Shown here: in pieces, positions 6,500 through 12,605 of the stretch
How positions within the stretch are numbered: the stretch's first letter is position 1
How the letters are laid out: every line of letters begins with the position of its first letter
Source: Anaerolineae bacterium
GTDB lineage: Bacteria; Chloroflexota; Anaerolineae; JAFGEY01
Assembly (NCBI GenBank): GCA_016929775.1
Contig: JAFGIE010000048.1
Span: forward strand, 1-12,605
DNA length: 12,605 nucleotides
Direction: 5' to 3'
Program-made: the position numbers and the translations under genes
The notes under the pieces: generated by a model
What the model was told of the DNA's origin: nothing
Seen by the model: the letters and a program-made list of their open reading frames with translations, nothing else
The model's database searches: none

Positions 6500-7566
6500 C
6501 AGCCGCCCAGCGATTCGAGTTCCGCCGCCTGTTCGGCCTCGGTCAGTGCGTCGATGAAGGGGTCGAGGCTGCCGTCGAGGACCGTGTCGAGGTTATGGAC
6601 GGACATGCCGATGCGATGGTCGGTGACGCGGTTCTGCGGGTAGTTGTAGGTCCGGATTTTTTCTGATCGTTCTCCGCTCCCGACCTGCGAGCGGCGCTTC
6701 TCCTCGAGTTCTGCGATCTGCTTCTGCTGTTCCATGTCGTAGAGGCGTGCGCGGAGCACCGCCAGCGCCTGGAGACGGTTCTGCGTCTGCGAACGCTGGT
6801 TCTCGCACGAAACGACCAGGCCCGAGGGCTGGTGGATGATGCGCACCGCCGTGGCGTTCTTTTGCATGTGCTGCCCGCCCGGGCCTGAGGAGGTATAGTT
6901 CTCGATGATCAGGTCCGCCGGGTCGATGTGCACGTCGACGTCGTCCATCTCGGGCAGTACGGCTACGGTTGCGGTCGAGGTGTGAATGCGCCCGCTTGTC
7001 TCAGTGATGGGCACGCGCTGCACGCGGTGCACGCCGCTCTCGTACTTGAAGCGCGAGAACGCGCCCTTGCCCGAGACCTCAAAAACGATCTCTTTGTAGC
7101 CGCCGACGCCCGTCTCGTTGGCGCTCAGGATCTCGGTCTTCCAGCGATGGGTCTCGGCATAGCGCATGTACATGCGCGCCAGGTCGGCACCGAAAAGGCC
7201 TGCCTCATCGCCCCCTGCCCCGGCGCGGACCTCGATGATCACGTTCCTGTCATCCCGCGGGTCCTTGGGGAGCAGCATGCGCCTGATCTGCTCCATGAGC
7301 GCCTCGGCGCGTGGTTCCAGGTCGTCGATCTCGCTGCGCGCCAGCTCGACGAGGTCTGCATCCTCTTCATCGAGCAGCGCCTTGGCCTGAGCAATCCGAT
7401 CGACCAGATCCTCGTACTCGCGATAGCGCAGCACGAGGGGCGCCAGCTCGGCGCGTTCCTGCCCGTACTCTGCCAGCTTGACGTGATCGGTGGCGACCTC
7501 GGGGCGCGCCATCTCGCGTGTCAGTTCTTCGTATCGTTCCTCGATCCGCGCGAGGTTCTCTAGCAT
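6499..7566 (-). CDS. prfA: Peptide chain release factor 1
   Basis: RF1 reads UAA and UAG stop codons and triggers hydrolysis of peptidyl-tRNA. The 355-aa protein has a helical N-terminal domain, the conserved GAGGDEA (116-122), the tripeptide anticodon loop Pro-Ile-Thr (186-188, in RVQRVPITET), and the catalytic GGQ (230-232, in SSGPGGQHMQKN). The P-x-T tripeptide separates it from RF2, which has SPF. After GGQ, HMQKNATAVR replaces the HVNTTDSAVR common in other phyla. The start has AGGAGG (complement of 7577-7582) 10 nt upstream and a nearer GGAA. First gene of the prfA-prmC-HAD-HAD operon, with a consensus promoter and a candidate operator just upstream. Confidence 0.97.
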   Translation of the reverse strand: MLENLARIEERYEELTREMARPEVATDHVKLAEYGQERAELAPLVLRYREYEDLVDRIAQAKALLDEEDADLVELARSEIDDLEPRAEALMEQIRRMLLPKDPRDDRNVIIEVRAGAGGDEAGLFGADLARMYMRYAETHRWKTEILSANETGVGGYKEIVFEVSGKGAFSRFKYESGVHRVQRVPITETSGRIHTSTATVAVLPEMDDVDVHIDPADLIIENYTSSGPGGQHMQKNATAVRIIHQPSGLVVSCENQRSQTQNRLQALAVLRARLYDMEQQKQIAELEEKRRSQVGSGERSEKIRTYNYPQNRVTDHRIGMSVHNLDTVLDGSLDPFIDALTEAEQAAELESLGG

Positions 7567-7591
7567 CGGTTCCTATCCTCCTCGTGTGCAA

Positions 7592-7605
7592 GTACAATAT
7601 TGTAC
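7592..7605. promoter_or_regulatory. Perfect palindrome over the prfA promoter -10 (candidate operator)
   Basis: GTACAATATTGTAC is a perfect 14-bp palindrome. It covers the whole -10 element (7599-7604) and the predicted start site of the prfA operon promoter. This position is ideal for a dimeric repressor. Part of the symmetry could be incidental, because TACAAT is also a normal -10. I do not recognise the motif as the site of a known regulator. Confidence 0.55.
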
Positions 7606-7627
7606 CTGAGGAGATAGGGTGTGTCAA
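7599..7627 (-). promoter_or_regulatory. Promoter of the prfA-prmC-HAD-HAD operon
   Basis: On the minus strand, TTGACA (7622-7627) and TACAAT (7599-7604) are 17 bp apart: a perfect -35 and a one-mismatch -10. Start of transcription is expected near 7592, giving a leader of about 25 nt that holds the Shine-Dalgarno of prfA. The -35 lies only 6 bp from the -35 of the divergent tRNA promoter. Confidence 0.82.
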
Positions 7628-7633
7628 GATAAC

Positions 7634-7662
7634 TTGCCCTCGCGTGCCGAAGATACTATAAT
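7634..7662 (+). promoter_or_regulatory. Promoter of the tRNA gene
   Basis: TTGCCC (7634-7639) and a perfect TATAAT (7657-7662) are separated by 17 bp. The predicted start near 7669 is about 3 nt before the mature tRNA 5' end, so the precursor leader would be very short. It is arranged back to back with the prfA promoter. Confidence 0.75.
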
Positions 7663-7671
7663 ACGCCCGAC

Positions 7672-7744
7672 GGGCCCTTAGCTCAGTGGTGAGAGCGACC
7701 GGCTCATAACCGGTTGGTCGCTGGTTCGATCCCAGCAGGGCCCA
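7672..7744 (+). tRNA. tRNA with CAT anticodon, probably tRNA-Ile2 (lysidine-modified)
   Basis: A complete cloverleaf folds: acceptor stem GGGCCCT/AGGGCCC, D stem GCTC/GAGC, anticodon stem ACCGG/CCGGT with loop CTCATAA (anticodon CAT at 7705-7707), T stem GCTGG/CCAGC with loop TTCGATC, and discriminator A at 7744. No CCA is encoded. It is not initiator tRNA: the first acceptor pair is matched and the anticodon stem lacks the three G-C pairs. The acceptor pairs C4-G69 and C5-G68, reported as TilS determinants in E. coli, and the TTGGTCGCTGG segment match tRNA-Ile2 as I recall it. It would then decode AUA after C34 becomes lysidine. Elongator tRNA-Met is the alternative. Confidence 0.92.
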
Positions 7745-7754
7745 TGGCGTTCCT

Positions 7755-7792
7755 TCGCCGCCGAGCGAGACCTTCTCGGCGGCGATTTATCT
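7755..7792 (+). terminator. Intrinsic terminator of the tRNA gene
   Basis: A perfect 11-bp GC-rich stem, TCGCCGCCGAG (7755-7765) with CTCGGCGGCGA (7775-7785), encloses a 9-nt loop and is followed by TTTATCT. It begins 10 nt after the tRNA. The T-tract is short, so some read-through into glyA is possible, which matters because no separate glyA promoter is evident. Confidence 0.8.
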
Positions 7793-7882
7793 AGCGCGCG
7801 GGCAGGAAGGCGGGGTGGGACCGTGTGCACGTCGTGCTGTGGGGACGCGGCGGCATCGCAGGCACTGGATGGAGAGGCAGAT

Positions 7883-9265
7883 ATGGCAGAGGGGCAAGGG
7901 GGGTCCGCACCGGCAGAGGATCGATGTCGGGCTATAGCGCCGGCGCTCGCACCGGAGCTGTGCGAGATCTGGGGCGTGTCGGATCGCGAATTGGCAGAGC
8001 GGGCACAGTCGGGCGCGGTGGAAGGCCTGGCGCGCTTGGATCCCGAGCTCTTTGCCATGTTTGTCGCCGAGCGCAAGCGGCAGCAGGAGACGCTGGAGCT
8101 GATCGCCTCCGAGAACTATGTTTGCGGGCAGGTGCTCGCCGTACAAGGGTCGATCCTGACCAACAAGTACGCGGAGGGATACCCGGGGCGGCGTTACTAC
8201 GGGGGGTGCGAGCACGTTGACGTCGCCGAGCAGCTGGCGATCGAGCGTGCGTGTACGCTCTTTGGCAGTGAGCACGCGAATGTCCAGCCACACTCGGGCT
8301 CGCAGGCCAATGCCGCGGCATATATGGCGCTCCTGGAGGGCGGAGACACGATCCTGGCGATGAGCTTGGCGCACGGTGGACACTTGACCCACGGGCATCC
8401 GATCAACTTCTCAGGCGAGATCTACCACTTTGTGCACTATGGGGTGGCGCGGGAGAGCGAGCAGATCGACTATGATGAGGTCGCCGCGTTGGCGCGCGCG
8501 CACAGACCACGCCTGATCCTGGCGGGCGCGAGCGCATACTCGCGGCTGATCGATTTCGCACGGCTGCGCGCGATCGCGGACGAGGTGGGGGCGTACCTGA
8601 TGGTCGACATGGCGCACATTGCCGGGTTGGTCGCGGGCGGCGTACACCCCTCGCCTGTCCCGTACGCGCACGTGGTGACGACGACCACGCACAAGACCTT
8701 GCGCGGACCGAGAGGGGGGCTGATCCTATGCGGCAAGGACTTGGCGCGCGCGATCGACCGGGCTGTGTTCCCCGGGATCCAGGGCGGGCCCATGATGCAC
8801 ACGATCGCCGCCAAGGCGGTCGCACTGCGCCTGGCGATGCGACCTACGTTCAAGGCGTACGTGCGGCGCATCGTGGCTAACGCACAGGCGCTGGCAACCG
8901 ACCTGCAGACTGCGGGGCTGCGCATCGTCTCTGGCGGCACAGACAACCACTTGATGCTGGTCGACGTGGGGAGCGCAGGGCTCACCGGCGCGGACGCCGA
9001 GGCTGCGCTGGAACGGGCGGGGGTGGCGACCAACAAGAACATGATCCCCTACGATCCGAACCCGCCCCGCGTGACGAGCGGAATCCGCATCGGCACGCCA
9101 GCGGTGACGACGCGCGGCATGGGGCGCGAAGAGATGGCGCGCATTGCGGCGTGGATCGGGCAGGTACTGCACGCGCCGGCGGACGAGGGGCTGTGTGCTG
9201 CGATCCGGGAAGAGGTGCGCGCGCTCTGCCAGCAGTTCCCGATCCCGATCCTGGAAGCGGACTAG
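7883..9265 (+). CDS. glyA: Serine hydroxymethyltransferase
   Basis: GlyA converts serine and tetrahydrofolate to glycine and methylene-tetrahydrofolate with pyridoxal phosphate, the main entry to one-carbon metabolism. Family motifs are [10 protein letters not shown] (71-80), [15 protein letters not shown] (94-108), DMAHIAGL (242-249) and [16 protein letters not shown] (264-279), where Lys271 forms the Schiff base. ATG at 7883 is chosen because GGAGAGG (7871-7877) lies 5 nt upstream, giving 460 aa. That is about 30 residues longer than usual at the N-terminus; a GTG at 7976 would give a typical 429 aa but lacks a good ribosome binding site. The stop TAG overlaps the tex stop in CTAG. It lies downstream of the tRNA terminator, and no clear promoter of its own was found. 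Confidence 0.95.
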   Translation: MAEGQGGSAPAEDRCRAIAPALAPELCEIWGVSDRELAERAQSGAVEGLARLDPELFAMFVAERKRQQETLELIASENYVCGQVLAVQGSILTNKYAEGYPGRRYYGGCEHVDVAEQLAIERACTLFGSEHANVQPHSGSQANAAAYMALLEGGDTILAMSLAHGGHLTHGHPINFSGEIYHFVHYGVARESEQIDYDEVAALARAHRPRLILAGASAYSRLIDFARLRAIADEVGAYLMVDMAHIAGLVAGGVHPSPVPYAHVVTTTTHKTLRGPRGGLILCGKDLARAIDRAVFPGIQGGPMMHTIAAKAVALRLAMRPTFKAYVRRIVANAQALATDLQTAGLRIVSGGTDNHLMLVDVGSAGLTGADAEAALERAGVATNKNMIPYDPNPPRVTSGIRIGTPAVTTRGMGREEMARIAAWIGQVLHAPADEGLCAAIREEVRALCQQFPIPILEAD

Positions 9266-11430
9266 GGCGCGTCCAGACCCTCGGTGCCCTTCATCGTCAG
9301 CGCAATGCGCCCGCGCGCGAGGTCGACGCCGAGCACGCGCACGGTGACGATGTCGCCGGGAGATACGACCTCCAACGGGTCGTGCACGTAGTTGTCGGAC
9401 AGCTGCGAGACGTGGACCAGCCCGTCCTGCTTGACCCCGACGTCGACAAACGCGCCAAAGGGGACGACGTTGCGCACCGTGCCCTGCAGCTGCATGCCCT
9501 CGCATAGATCCTCGATCTGGAGCACGTCTTGCCGCAGGATCGGGGGCGGCAGGTCATCGCGCGGGTCGCGTCCGGGCTGGAGCAGCGCACCGACGATGTC
9601 GCGCAACGTCGGAAGCCCGACCTCCAGCTGCGCGGCGACCAGGTCGAGGTCGGTCCTCGCCCGCAGGGCGCGGAGATGGGACCCCACCTCGCGCTCGGGC
9701 GCGTTCAGCCAGTGCAGGAGGCGTTCCACAACGGGATAGCTTTCCGGGTGGATCGCCGTGTTATCCAGCGGATCGTCCCCCCCAGGAATGCGCAAGAACC
9801 CCGCTGCCTGCTCGAAGGTCCGTGCGCCGATCCCGGCAACCTCGGTGAGCGCGTGCCGCGCGCGGAAGGGCCCATGTGCGTCGCGATGGGCGACGATCTG
9901 CGCCGCGGTGCGCTGGTTGATGCCCGCGACGTAGCGCAGCAGCGCCGGCGAGGCTGTGTTGAGATCGACCCCGACATAGTTGACGACGCTCTCGACGACG
10001 GCGTCGAGGGCCTGTCCGAGCTGCTTTTGGTCGACGTCGTGCTGGTAGAGGCCCACGCCGATCGACTGGGGATCGATCTTGACCAGTTCGGCGAGCGGGT
10101 CTTGCAGGCGGCGGGCAATGCTCACGGCGCCGCGCATTGCGACGTCCAGGGTGGGGAGTTCGTCACGCGCGAGTTCGCTGGCGGAATAGACAGAAGCCCC
10201 AGCCTCGCTGACCATCACGTAGCGCGTGTGCGCTGTCTGTGCGGGGAGGGCGCGGATCACCTCGGCGATCAGGGCTTCGCTTTCACGCGAGGCGGTGCCA
10301 TTGCCCACGGCAATCACGTCGACCTCGTGCCGCGCAATCAGCCGCGCGATCACGTCCTTGGCTTGCTCCCACTGCCGCTGTGGAGGATGGGGGTAGATGG
10401 TCGTCCCCTCCAGGTAACGCAGCGTAGCATCCACGACGGCGACCTTGCAGCCTGTGCGGTACCCCGGATCGAGGCCCATCACGACCCTACCGCGCAGCGG
10501 CGGCTGTAGCAACAGGCTGCGCAGGTTGGCGGCAAAGATGCGGATCGCGTGATCCCCGGCTTGTGCGGTCCGCAGCGCGCGCAGCTCGCGCGCGATCGCC
10601 GGTGCAAGCAGCCGCCGGTAGGCATCCTGTAGCGACTCCCGCATCTGCCCGACGAGCACGGAGCGGGCGTTGCGGATGAACTGCCGTTCGAGTGCGGCGA
10701 TCAGGTCTGCCTCGGGTGCGTCGAGGCGGACCTTGAGCGCCCGGTCGCGCTCCCCGCGGTTGATCGCCAGGAGACGATGCGCGGGCAGGACGGAGAGCCG
10801 TTCTTGGAAGGCATAGTACATGCGATACACCTGGCGCGGGTCCGCATCGGCGTCGCCCTGGGTGCTGACCAACACGCCTTCACGCAGCGTCCGTGCGCGG
10901 ACGACCTGGCGCGCCGCGGCATCCTCGGCGACGTGCTCCGCCACGATGTCGCACGCGCCGGCGTAGGCGTCCTCGACGGTAGGGACATCGTCGCTGAGGT
11001 AGGGACGGGCGATCTCGTCCAGGCTGCCGCGCGTGATGCGTTGCGCCAGGATCTCGTCCGCCAGGGGCTGCAGGCCCCGCTCGCGCGCCATCGTAGCGCG
11101 CGTGCGCCGCTTGGGACGGTAGGGCAAGTACAGGTCCTCGACCTCCTGCTGGACCGTGGCGCGCCGGATCGCCGCTTCCAGGTCTGGCGTTAGCTTGCCC
11201 TGGTCGGCGATGTGCTTGAGGACCGTAGCCTTGCGCGCTTCCAGGGTGCGCAGATAGCTCAACCGCCCCTCGATGGTCCGGATCTGTGTCTCGTCCAGCT
11301 CGCCGGTGGCTTCCTTGCGGTAGCGGGCGATAAAGGGAACCGTGTTCCCATCGTCAAAGAGCGCGATCGTGTGCGCGACTTGCTGCGGCGCGATCCCGAG
11401 CTCGTTGGCGATGTGGGCGGCGATATCCAT
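9262..11430 (-). CDS. tex: Tex family RNA-binding transcriptional accessory protein
   Basis: Tex is a conserved cytoplasmic nucleic-acid-binding protein, related to eukaryotic Spt6, linked to transcription and RNA metabolism. The 722-aa length fits the family (about 720-785). The N-terminal helical region (1-300) contains [17 protein letters not shown] (31-47) and [21 protein letters not shown] (99-119). A YqgF/RNase H-like domain runs about 316-415 ([19 protein letters not shown]), tandem helix-hairpin-helix motifs about 495-550, and an S1 RNA-binding domain about 645-715 ([21 protein letters not shown]). The start has AAGGAA about 6 nt upstream; the sequence AGGAACCGAT before the ATG is shared with prfA. 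It has a consensus promoter and converges on glyA with a 4-nt overlap of stop codons. All domains are present and uninterrupted. Confidence 0.97.
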   Translation of the reverse strand: MDIAAHIANELGIAPQQVAHTIALFDDGNTVPFIARYRKEATGELDETQIRTIEGRLSYLRTLEARKATVLKHIADQGKLTPDLEAAIRRATVQQEVEDLYLPYRPKRRTRATMARERGLQPLADEILAQRITRGSLDEIARPYLSDDVPTVEDAYAGACDIVAEHVAEDAAARQVVRARTLREGVLVSTQGDADADPRQVYRMYYAFQERLSVLPAHRLLAINRGERDRALKVRLDAPEADLIAALERQFIRNARSVLVGQMRESLQDAYRRLLAPAIARELRALRTAQAGDHAIRIFAANLRSLLLQPPLRGRVVMGLDPGYRTGCKVAVVDATLRYLEGTTIYPHPPQRQWEQAKDVIARLIARHEVDVIAVGNGTASRESEALIAEVIRALPAQTAHTRYVMVSEAGASVYSASELARDELPTLDVAMRGAVSIARRLQDPLAELVKIDPQSIGVGLYQHDVDQKQLGQALDAVVESVVNYVGVDLNTASPALLRYVAGINQRTAAQIVAHRDAHGPFRARHALTEVAGIGARTFEQAAGFLRIPGGDDPLDNTAIHPESYPVVERLLHWLNAPEREVGSHLRALRARTDLDLVAAQLEVGLPTLRDIVGALLQPGRDPRDDLPPPILRQDVLQIEDLCEGMQLQGTVRNVVPFGAFVDVGVKQDGLVHVSQLSDNYVHDPLEVVSPGDIVTVRVLGVDLARGRIALTMKGTEGLDAP

Positions 11431-11462
11431 ATCGGTTCCTTTCGACGGGGTGGTGTGCAGCG

Positions 11463-11491
11463 ATTATCCCACACGCAGGCAGCGGTGTCAA
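11463..11491 (-). promoter_or_regulatory. Promoter of tex
   Basis: On the minus strand TTGACA (11486-11491) is 17 bp from GATAAT (11463-11468), and the -10 is preceded by TGG, giving the run TGTGGGATAAT. This is a near-consensus promoter with a start near 11456, about 25 nt before the tex start codon. Confidence 0.82.
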
Positions 11492-11508
11492 AGGGCGCGT
11501 TCGGTGCT

Positions 11509-11524
11509 CTGCGCCTGGGCGCAG
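11509..11524. repeat. Inverted repeat between divergent promoters
   Basis: CTGCGCC and GGCGCAG are exact 7-bp arms around a TG centre. The site lies between the -35 elements of tex (11486-11491) and of the divergent small gene (11539-11544), a position suited to a regulator acting on both. In GC-rich DNA such palindromes also arise by chance. Confidence 0.35.
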
Positions 11525-11538
11525 TCTGGGGGGAGAGC

Positions 11539-11567
11539 TTGTCCGCGAGATCGTTGTGTGCTAGAAT
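11539..11567 (+). promoter_or_regulatory. Promoter of the CQLG repeat protein gene
   Basis: TTGTCC (11539-11544) and TAGAAT (11562-11567) are 17 bp apart, and the -10 has the TGn extension (TGCTAGAAT). The expected start near 11574 leaves a leader of about 35 nt containing the Shine-Dalgarno at 11595-11600. Confidence 0.72.
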
Positions 11568-11608
11568 GCGCCGGAGTGGGGTGAGCGATCTGCCAGGAGG
11601 ACAACAGG

Positions 11609-12001
11609 ATGGCGAACGAACAGATCGAGGCCAAGATCAGGATCTACCCGGGCAAAGGACTGCCATGTGCCGTCGCGCACTATATCGCCGCCGAGCTGGG
11701 GCTCGCACCGCTCGAGGTAGGCGAGTGCGCGAATGCGATGGGCGTCCGGGGCACACTCTGCCAGTTGGGGCTGTTTGGCTATGCGACCAAAGGACGCCCG
11801 GGGTACCGGATCCGGCAGCCGATGGCGCACGTGCCGGAGGCGTTGGAGCGCGCGATCCGCGAGGCGTCGGTCGATGGGCGCGTCTCGTGCGCTGACTTGT
11901 GGCGGATCGCGGACGAGCAGGACTACTCGCGTCCCGAGATGGGCAATGCGGTCGAAGCCTTGGGGATGAAGGTCAAGCCCTGCCAGCTGGGGTTCTTTTA
12001 G
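11609..12001 (+). CDS. Unrecognised 130-aa protein of two CQLG-type repeats
   Basis: I do not recognise this family. The start is secure: AGGAGG (11595-11600) lies 8 nt before ATG, behind a good promoter. The protein consists of two copies of a 38-residue unit, residues 19-56 and 93-130, which align without a gap at about 14 identical positions. Each unit has a Cys near its start, an Ile-Ala-x-Glu helix, an E-x-G motif, A-x-G, and ends in CQLG-x-F. Cysteines are at 20, 40, 51, 94 and 125. The predicted short helices in each unit could be winged-helix or helix-turn-helix-like, and the paired Cys could bind metal or sense redox, but neither is proven. No signal peptide or membrane segment is visible. 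It is divergent from tex and ends before a convergent DUF3467 gene. A small regulatory protein is one guess. Confidence 0.88.
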   Translation: MANEQIEAKIRIYPGKGLPCAVAHYIAAELGLAPLEVGECANAMGVRGTLCQLGLFGYATKGRPGYRIRQPMAHVPEALERAIREASVDGRVSCADLWRIADEQDYSRPEMGNAVEALGMKVKPCQLGFF

Positions 12002-12078
12002 GCGCAACCCGACCTCGACCAGGTCGCCGCGCGCTGGATGGGGCGGGCGCTTTGCTGGGCGTTGCCCCGTCCATGACA

Positions 12079-12099
12079 GCTAGGCGGGCGAGACCTAGC
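12079..12099. terminator. Possible bidirectional terminator hairpin
   Basis: GCTAGG (12079-12084) and CCTAGC (12094-12099) form a 6-bp stem with a 9-nt loop in the 103-nt gap between two convergent genes. It lies 78 nt after the first stop and 6 nt after the second. No T-run follows on either strand, so this is weak evidence resting mainly on position. Confidence 0.3.
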
Positions 12100-12104
12100 A
12101 CCGC

Positions 12105-12395
12105 TCACCCTTTGGGCATCACCTGATCCCACAGTTGCTGCAGTTCGGGCGGCAGGGGGAGCTGGGCCTGGTACTTGGCTTCATAGTCTTGAATGTGCTT
12201 CGCCAGCAGGGCGGTCAGCGCCTTGGCGTGCTGGGGACTCATGCGCACGTTGAACACCGCACTCGCCTCGATCACCGGCTGCTTGCCCTGGCTCAGAAAG
12301 ACGGGCGACTGCGTCCGGAAGTTCAGCGTGACGTCATAGATCGTGCTCGATACATTGACCGCATTCGCGTAAAAGTCGTGCGGCTCTTCGCCCAT
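12105..12395 (-). CDS. DUF3467 domain protein
   Basis: A 96-aa protein with the DUF3467 pattern: YANAVNVSSTIYDVTLNF (9-26), RMSPQHAKAL (51-60) and the tail YEAKYQAQLPLPPEL (71-85). The family is small, widespread in bacteria and archaea, and has no established function that I can state. ATG at 12393-12395 is chosen over the longer frame because GAGGAG (complement of 12401-12406) sits 5 nt upstream and the family domain begins immediately after. The upstream extension would be arginine-rich and unrelated. No signal peptide or membrane helix is present. It is a single gene with its own extended -10 promoter and a leader of about 165 nt, and converges with the CQLG repeat gene. Confidence 0.88.
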   Translation of the reverse strand: MGEEPHDFYANAVNVSSTIYDVTLNFRTQSPVFLSQGKQPVIEASAVFNVRMSPQHAKALTALLAKHIQDYEAKYQAQLPLPPELQQLWDQVMPKG

Positions 12396-12566
12396 GGCTA
12401 CTCCTCTCGGTACTGTGCAGCGCTGCGGGAGCGGCGGGGGCTCTCGTGCTGCGCGATGTCGCGCTGTCTCCGCGCGCTCCGACCGCTCGGCACCGTCCAC
12501 ACTGCGTCGGAAGAGAGGTTCGCGAGGGGACGCCCCCCGCACTCCCCGACCGACGGTGGCGTGCCT

Positions 12567-12577
12567 ATTATACCACA
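12567..12577 (-). promoter_or_regulatory. Extended -10 promoter of the DUF3467 gene
   Basis: The minus strand reads TGTGGTATAAT, identical over 11 bp to the -10 region of the 7TM-PAS-STAS gene. No -35 match is seen at 16-18 bp; a small inverted repeat, CGCTC/GAGCG (12581-12595), occupies that position. The start would be near 12560. Confidence 0.65.
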
Positions 12578-12605
12578 CTGCGCTCGTAGAGAGCGTTGCC
12601 TTTTC

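Noticed and set aside
6499..7566. Release factor 2 (prfB)
   Set aside because: The tripeptide is Pro-Ile-Thr, not Ser-Pro-Phe, and there is no programmed frameshift site.
7672..7744. Initiator tRNA-fMet
   Set aside because: The first acceptor pair is G-C and the anticodon stem lacks the run of three G-C pairs.
9529..10509. Long plus-strand open frame opposite tex
   Set aside because: It is antisense to the intact YqgF and helix-hairpin-helix regions of tex and has no recognisable domain.
11463..11473. TGTGGGATAAT upstream of tex as a DnaA box
   Set aside because: It carries one extra G relative to TGTGGATAA and fits better as an extended -10 with a -35 exactly 17 bp upstream.
12010..12026. 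Hairpin CGACCT/AGGTCG after the CQLG gene as terminator
   Set aside because: The stem is only 6 bp and no T-run follows; it is too weak to list.

Overview
This is a GC-rich bacterial chromosome segment built around the replication origin. The lineage is probably Chloroflexota. That is inferred from the remembered character of the DnaA N-terminus, the 7TM-PAS-STAS protein, the PrmC variant motif and a gene order in which dnaA is not followed by dnaN. No marker here settles it.

Left part (1-2441). A consensus-like promoter (-35 at 169-174, -10 at 192-197) lies far upstream of dnaA (534-1910). dnaA is followed by a non-coding stretch of about 530 nt that has the architecture of oriC. It holds a perfect DnaA box plus near-consensus boxes (2037-2086), four TATCCC motifs spaced 10-12 bp (2198-2239), and, at 2339-2377, two weak boxes, a short GC-rich spacer and a run of CTA trinucleotides. 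That last arrangement matches the DnaA-trio/basal unwinding system known from Bacillus subtilis. A perfect 12-bp inverted repeat lies between dnaA and the boxes.

Middle part (2442-7566, all minus strand). A four-gene translation-termination operon, prfA-prmC-HAD-HAD, has very tight junctions (1-nt overlap, 9-nt gap, 4-nt overlap). It starts at a TTGACA-N17-TACAAT promoter whose -10 is covered by the palindrome GTACAATATTGTAC. PrmC methylates the GGQ glutamine of the release factor made by the first gene. The two HAD phosphatases look like a tandem duplicate. Beyond the operon, a gene with its own extended -10 promoter encodes a membrane sensor (about 7 TM helices, PAS, RsbR-like STAS) and is transcribed toward oriC.

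Right part (7630-12605). A tRNA with anticodon CAT, best read as tRNA-Ile2 (lysidine type), has its own promoter back to back with that of prfA and a strong hairpin terminator. glyA follows, and its stop codon is interlocked with that of the convergent tex gene. A divergent promoter region separates tex from a 130-aa protein made of two ungapped 38-residue repeats ending in CQLG-x-F; I do not recognise this family. The window ends with a DUF3467 protein on the minus strand behind an extended -10 promoter.

Most of the window is housekeeping: replication initiation, translation termination, one-carbon metabolism and transcription-associated Tex. The least explained parts are the CQLG repeat protein, the STAS protein with an altered phosphorylation region, the palindromic candidate operators and the fine structure of oriC. 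No mobile elements, CRISPR arrays or rRNA genes were seen.
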